From: an uncultured Clostridia bacterium
GTDB lineage: Bacteria > Bacillota > Clostridia > Oscillospirales > Oscillospiraceae
Length of the DNA: 5,718 bases
Assembly (NCBI GenBank): GCA_947177005.1
Contig: CAMWSZ010000220.1
Coordinates: 1-5,718, forward strand
Direction: 5' to 3'
Under the pieces are notes generated by a model. It searched no databases and was not told the DNA's origin. It saw nothing but the letters and a program-made list of their open reading frames with translations. A program made the translations under genes and the position numbers. Positions 5,109 through 5,718 of the stretch are shown here, in pieces. How positions within the stretch are numbered: the first letter of the stretch is position 1; every line of letters starts with the position of its first letter.

Positions 5109-5128
5109 CTGTCATAATGACAGTTTTA
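5109..5128 (+). terminator. Weak hairpin with T tract after the lipoprotein gene
   Basis: CTGTC (5109-5113) and GACAG (5119-5123) flank ATAAT and are followed by TTTTAA. The stem has only 5 bp, so termination would be weak at best. A much stronger hairpin follows at 5145. Confidence 0.3.
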
Positions 5129-5144
5129 ACAGGATTACGCATCA

Positions 5145-5189
5145 GAACGAGACTACTCAATTACGTTGAGTAGTCTCGTTCCCTTTTAT
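5145..5189 (+). terminator. Strong terminator between convergent genes
   Basis: A perfect 16-bp stem joins GAACGAGACTACTCAA (5145-5160) and TTGAGTAGTCTCGTTC (5166-5181) over loop TTACG, followed by CCTTTTAT. It ends transcription from the 4581 promoter. Its T tail overlaps the stop codon of the excisionase-like gene on the other strand, and on the minus strand the stem is not followed by a T run. Confidence 0.9.
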
Positions 5190-5362
5190 AGCTGGAATTT
5201 GATGTATTCTAAGACAGCAGCTTTAGAAATTTTCCAACGATTTCCAATTTGGAATGCTTCAATCTCGCCGTTATGAAGCAGGTCAAGTAAGGTATTTTTT
5301 CCAACCTTCAAAAGACATTTACATTCCTTAAAGGTCAGAATATCAGGCACACGTTCAAGCAT
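5186..5362 (-). CDS. Excisionase-like small HTH DNA-binding protein
   Basis: This 58-residue protein begins MLERVPDILTFKECKCLLKV and contains VGKNTLLDLLHNGEIEAFQI (20-39) and GNRWKISKAAVLEYI (40-54). This is the winged MerR-like HTH of the excisionase DNA-binding family (HTH_17), with the hallmark G.I.a..iG.rW.i....v..yi. Such proteins bind and bend DNA, and many act as directionality factors for tyrosine recombinases in integrative elements. AGGAGG stands 8 nt before the ATG on the minus strand, so the start is secure. No integrase gene follows it: its transcript would run into the terminator hairpin and the lipoprotein pseudogene in antisense. It is therefore either a stand-alone regulator or an excisionase separated from its recombinase. 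Confidence 0.88.
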   Translation of the reverse strand: MLERVPDILTFKECKCLLKVGKNTLLDLLHNGEIEAFQIGNRWKISKAAVLEYIKFQL

Positions 5363-5541
5363 TATTTTTTCCTCCTGTAAATAAGAAAATGGCTAAATTG
5401 GGTTATATCTGTTTATTTTAGTGTTCTTTGGTTTTGAAATATTTTCTTTTTTTGTACGCTCCCAGGTTCATAGATAGCGGATAATTAAAAAATATAAAGA
5501 GGTAATATATCTGTGTAACTTGAACAACAGGAGGTTTGCAA
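5363..5541. promoter_or_regulatory. AT-rich divergent control region
   Basis: About 180 very AT-rich bases lie between the excisionase-like gene and the small peptide gene, so the start signals of both must be here. I see -10-like pieces (TAATAT at 5503-5508 on plus, TAAAAT on minus) but no -35 box at proper spacing on either strand. A near-consensus sigma-A promoter is therefore not evident. Confidence 0.35.
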
Positions 5542-5625
5542 ATGAAGGTTATCTTGAAACTGCTGGGCAAGGGGGCCACCAAGTTCATTATTTGGCTGGC
5601 TGCACAACTGGAAGGAGGAAAGTAA
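5542..5625 (+). CDS. 27-residue amphipathic peptide upstream of DUF932 gene
   Basis: The ATG at 5542 follows AGGAGG (5529-5534) with 7-nt spacing, an optimal ribosome binding site. The product has a basic N terminus (MKVILKLLGKGATK), a short hydrophobic stretch (FIIWLAAQL) and ends LEGGK. It could be a small membrane-associated peptide. The codons for EGGK contain the AAGGAGG that serves the next gene, and only one base separates its stop from that gene's ATG, so it may act as a translational leader. Short hydrophobic reading frames of this kind are, from memory, common in front of DUF932 or antirestriction genes of clostridial elements. The function is unknown. Confidence 0.6.
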   Translation: MKVILKLLGKGATKFIIWLAAQLEGGK

Positions 5626-5626
5626 A

Positions 5627-5718
5627 ATGCCCGCAAACGTTGAAACCATGTTCTATGTCCGTGAAGCCCCCTGGCACGGCCTGGGTGTCCGTGTCGAATC
5701 CGCGCTGAACTCCGAAGA
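5627..5718 (+). CDS. DUF932 domain protein, N-terminal part only
   Basis: The first 30 residues (MPANVETMFYVREAPWHGLG, then VRVE..) match the start of DUF932 proteins of the phage/plasmid-like type (TIGR03299-like), whose N terminus is M..vE.M.y..e.PWHglG. Family members are found in conjugative elements, plasmids and phages; the molecular role is not established, though the genes usually sit in replication or transfer neighbourhoods. AAGGAGG (5612-5618) lies 8 nt before the ATG, within the preceding peptide gene. The reading frame is open to the end of the window, so most of the gene (families usually exceed 300 residues) lies outside. Confidence 0.88.
   Translation, partial: MPANVETMFYVREAPWHGLGVRVESALNSE

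Noticed and set aside
5418..5708. Two longer overlapping frames (minus 5636-5418, plus 5520-5708)
   Set aside because: They cover the AT-rich control region and the peptide/DUF932 genes in other frames and lack ribosome binding sites.
1..5718. CRISPR array, insertion sequence ends, rRNA or complete tRNA
   Set aside because: No regularly spaced repeats, no transposase with terminal inverted repeats and no full RNA gene were found on either strand.

Overview
The window looks like accessory DNA of a Gram-positive gut anaerobe (Bacillota, probably class Clostridia). This is inferred from strong purine-rich ribosome binding sites (AGGAGG, AAGGAG), near-consensus sigma-A promoters, and protein families common in clostridial integrative elements: DUF932, a small excisionase-like HTH protein, YpsA-type SLOG, Rpn-type PD-(D/E)XK nuclease and small XRE regulators. 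No ribosomal, metabolic or other core gene is present. The left end is clearly more AT-rich than the middle, so the window appears to be a mosaic.

Layout. (1) 51-828: a DUF2971 gene whose ordinary start is missing, closed by a terminator. (2) 908-952: on the minus strand, the 3' part of a tRNA-Thr(GGT) gene from the anticodon loop to the encoded CCA, with no 5' half. This is what a tyrosine-recombinase attachment site leaves behind. About 430 nt of apparently decayed DNA follows. (3) 1380-2312: a self-contained unit with a strong promoter, an Rpn-family nuclease gene and a perfect terminator hairpin. (4) 2353-3329: a minus-strand XRE regulator divergent from a YpsA-like SLOG gene. Nested inverted repeats lie between them, and a near-consensus promoter points antisense into the regulator. 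(5) 3450-4090: two overlapping small genes, a CxxC/HCxC protein and a protein resembling DUF7662. (6) 4196-5190: a second minus-strand XRE regulator, divergent from a lipoprotein-like gene that has lost both its start codon and its reading frame, although a consensus promoter still precedes it. (7) 5186-5718: a 58-residue excisionase-like protein on the minus strand, then a 27-residue peptide gene tightly coupled to the start of a DUF932 gene that runs off the window.

How it fits together. Two regulator/target pairs share divergent control regions, and several genes are broken or lack ordinary starts. The tRNA fragment, the excisionase-like gene and the DUF932 start suggest an integrated element, or the remains of several, with cargo between its boundary and its conserved module. 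No integrase, relaxase or intact tRNA is visible, so the limits of the element are inferred. The least familiar parts are the 3450-4090 gene pair, the SLOG/XRE pair with its palindromes, and the possible intragenic product of the nuclease gene. I found no fully convincing new system.
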